From the NCBI GenBank assembly GCA_031280075.1, contig JAITHG010000223.1, forward strand, positions 1 through 7,581: a DNA stretch of 7,581 bases, given 5' to 3'. Positions 6,839-7,581 of this stretch are shown piece by piece. The stretch comes from Eubacteriales Family XIII. Incertae Sedis bacterium (GTDB taxonomy: Bacteria > Bacillota_A > Clostridia > Peptostreptococcales > Anaerovoracaceae). Both the position numbers and the translations under genes were made by a program. The notes under the pieces are model-generated. The model searched no databases. It was not told the origin of the DNA and saw only the letters and a program-made list of their open reading frames with translations. Within the stretch, counting starts at the first letter, position 1, and each line of letters opens with the position of its first letter.

Positions 6839-7581
6839 ATGACTGTAGGGGACGGGCAAAAGAGGCGTGGGGCAGGGCGCGTGCGCGCGGCGGATGTGGC
6901 GCTGACGGGCGTGTTTCTCGCTGTCATCCTAGCGGTGGGATTGCTCGAGCGCATGGTTCCGCTCGACTTCCTCGTGCCGGGCGCGCGCCTCGGGCTGTCC
7001 AACATCGTCATCCTGCTGTCGCTGTGCCTGTTCCCGCTGCGTGTCACGCTGGCGCTTGCAGTCTTGAAATGCCTGTTGCTCTCGGCGCTGGTCGGCGGAC
7101 CGTCGTCGTTCCTGTACAGTCTGGGCGGCACGATGCTCGCGCTGGTCGTCATGGGGCTGCTCCTGTGGTTGCCCGGGCGACGTGTCGGGCTGGTCGGCGT
7201 GAGCGTTGCGGGTGCCGCCGCCCACAGTGTGGGGCAGGTTGCGGTGTCTGCCGTCATCCTCGAGAACGCGGGCATGTTTGCCTATTTGCCATTTTTGCTC
7301 GCAGTCAGCCTCGCGAGCGGGTTTTGCGTGGGGGTGCTGGCGAGGCTCACCCTGCCGCGCGTGGAGGCGGGGCGGGGTACCCGGGGCGACGGATCCAGTG
7401 GTGGACAGAACCGTAGGGGCGACCGGTCCCGGTCGCCCGGCACGGCAGAGCCCGGGGTGGATGGAACCGCAGGGTCGGTCACAACGGTGGATGGGCAAGG
7501 GGCGTGCGGTGCAGGGAGGGATGGCACGCTTGTGCAGGGGCAGCGTCCGGTGATGGGGTGTGCGCGGAGTTCAGCGATGGG
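6797..7581 (+). CDS. Gx transporter / heptaprenyl diphosphate synthase component I-like membrane protein (3' end open)
   Basis: From ATG 6797 the core covers about residues 35-190: TGVFLAVILAVGLLERMVPL, then PGARLGLSNIVILLSL (from 61), then SSFLYSLGG, then SVAGAAAHSVGQ (136-147) and a last hydrophobic segment. This is the hallmark PGAKLGLxN ... SxAGAxxHxxGQ pattern of the family. The family comprises small, multi-pass, S-component-like membrane proteins; the prenyl synthase name is historical and the transported substrate is not established. The start is uncertain: in-frame ATGs lie at 6713, 6755, 6797 and 6839. I chose 6797 for its upstream AGGAGG, although that is 14 nt away; 6839 best fits the usual short N-terminus. 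The C-terminus normally ends near residue 190, but here a Gly/Arg/Ser-rich tail without a stop continues to the window edge. Confidence 0.85.
   Translation, partial: MAAGGERKAEDSRQMTVGDGQKRRGAGRVRAADVALTGVFLAVILAVGLLERMVPLDFLVPGARLGLSNIVILLSLCLFPLRVTLALAVLKCLLLSALVGGPSSFLYSLGGTMLALVVMGLLLWLPGRRVGLVGVSVAGAAAHSVGQVAVSAVILENAGMFAYLPFLLAVSLASGFCVGVLARLTLPRVEAGRGTRGDGSSGGQNRRGDRSRSPGTAEPGVDGTAGSVTTVDGQGACGAGRDGTLVQGQRPVMGCARSSAM
7401..7477 (+). repeat. REP-like repeat region with a perfect palindrome, fused in frame to the Gx transporter
   Basis: GGGCGACCGG (7417-7426) and CCGGTCGCCC (7429-7438) are exact reverse complements around TC. The element is preceded by GTGGACAGAACCGTAGGGG from 7401. A diverged copy of that 21-bp flank recurs 56 bp later at 7457-7477 with 17 of 21 bases identical. 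Palindromes of this GTAGGGGCGACC...GGTCGCCC kind are familiar from memory as dispersed intergenic repeats in Bacillota genomes. A terminator is unlikely because no T-run follows. Confidence 0.6.

Noticed and set aside
6580..7416. 278-codon plus-strand frame overlapping the Gx transporter gene
   Set aside because: It is very Arg/Gly-rich and a frame shadow of the 42-bp repeat and of the membrane protein, whose frame shows family motifs.
7417..7438. Rho-independent terminator
   Set aside because: The stem is strong, but no T-run follows on either strand and the palindrome lies inside an open frame; a REP-like repeat fits better.
6565..7498. Minus-strand frames of 236 and 189 codons opposite the Gx transporter gene
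   Set aside because: Pro/Ser- or Arg/Gln-rich low-complexity translations of the repeat and antisense codons, with no domain and no ribosome site seen.

Overview
The window is GC-rich bacterial DNA holding parts of two divergently arranged genes and the regulatory region between them. Gene style (strong AGGAGG ribosome site, Sec signal peptide, very large modular exported protein, Gx-transporter/HepS-type membrane protein) points to a GC-rich member of the Bacillota, possibly a Negativicute or Clostridium relative. This is inference: there is no rRNA or other phylogenetic marker.

Positions 1-6226 (minus strand) are one uninterrupted reading frame of at least 2075 codons, still open at the left edge. 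It starts with a signal peptide. Then come seven tandem, highly diverged modules resembling the oxidoreductase molybdopterin-binding (sulfite-oxidase-like) fold, a beta-propeller of the Reg_prop type, an eighth module, a chitobiase C-terminal-like (CHB_HEX_C type) domain, a helical segment and a Gly/Ser linker that runs out of the window. Only four cysteines are seen in 2075 residues and none is at a position expected for a Mo ligand. The modules are therefore more likely a structural or binding scaffold than molybdoenzymes.

Positions 6227-6796 are a divergent intergenic region of about 570 bases with no convincing gene. They hold a strong ribosome-binding site for the giant gene, a triple 12-bp direct repeat in its presumed leader, two perfect inverted repeats that look like operator sites, candidate promoters in both directions, short CACAGTGGG repeats, and the first part of a 42-bp tandem repeat.

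Positions 6797-7581 (plus strand) encode a Gx transporter / heptaprenyl diphosphate synthase component I-like membrane protein. Its 5' end is built of 42-bp repeats, each carrying an in-frame ATG. Its frame does not stop after the conserved core but runs through a REP-like palindrome to the right edge. Genes of this membrane family often sit near flavin-transfer genes in Bacillota. The giant protein carries a TGAT motif reminiscent of covalent flavin sites, so a shared envelope or redox role is a speculative possibility.
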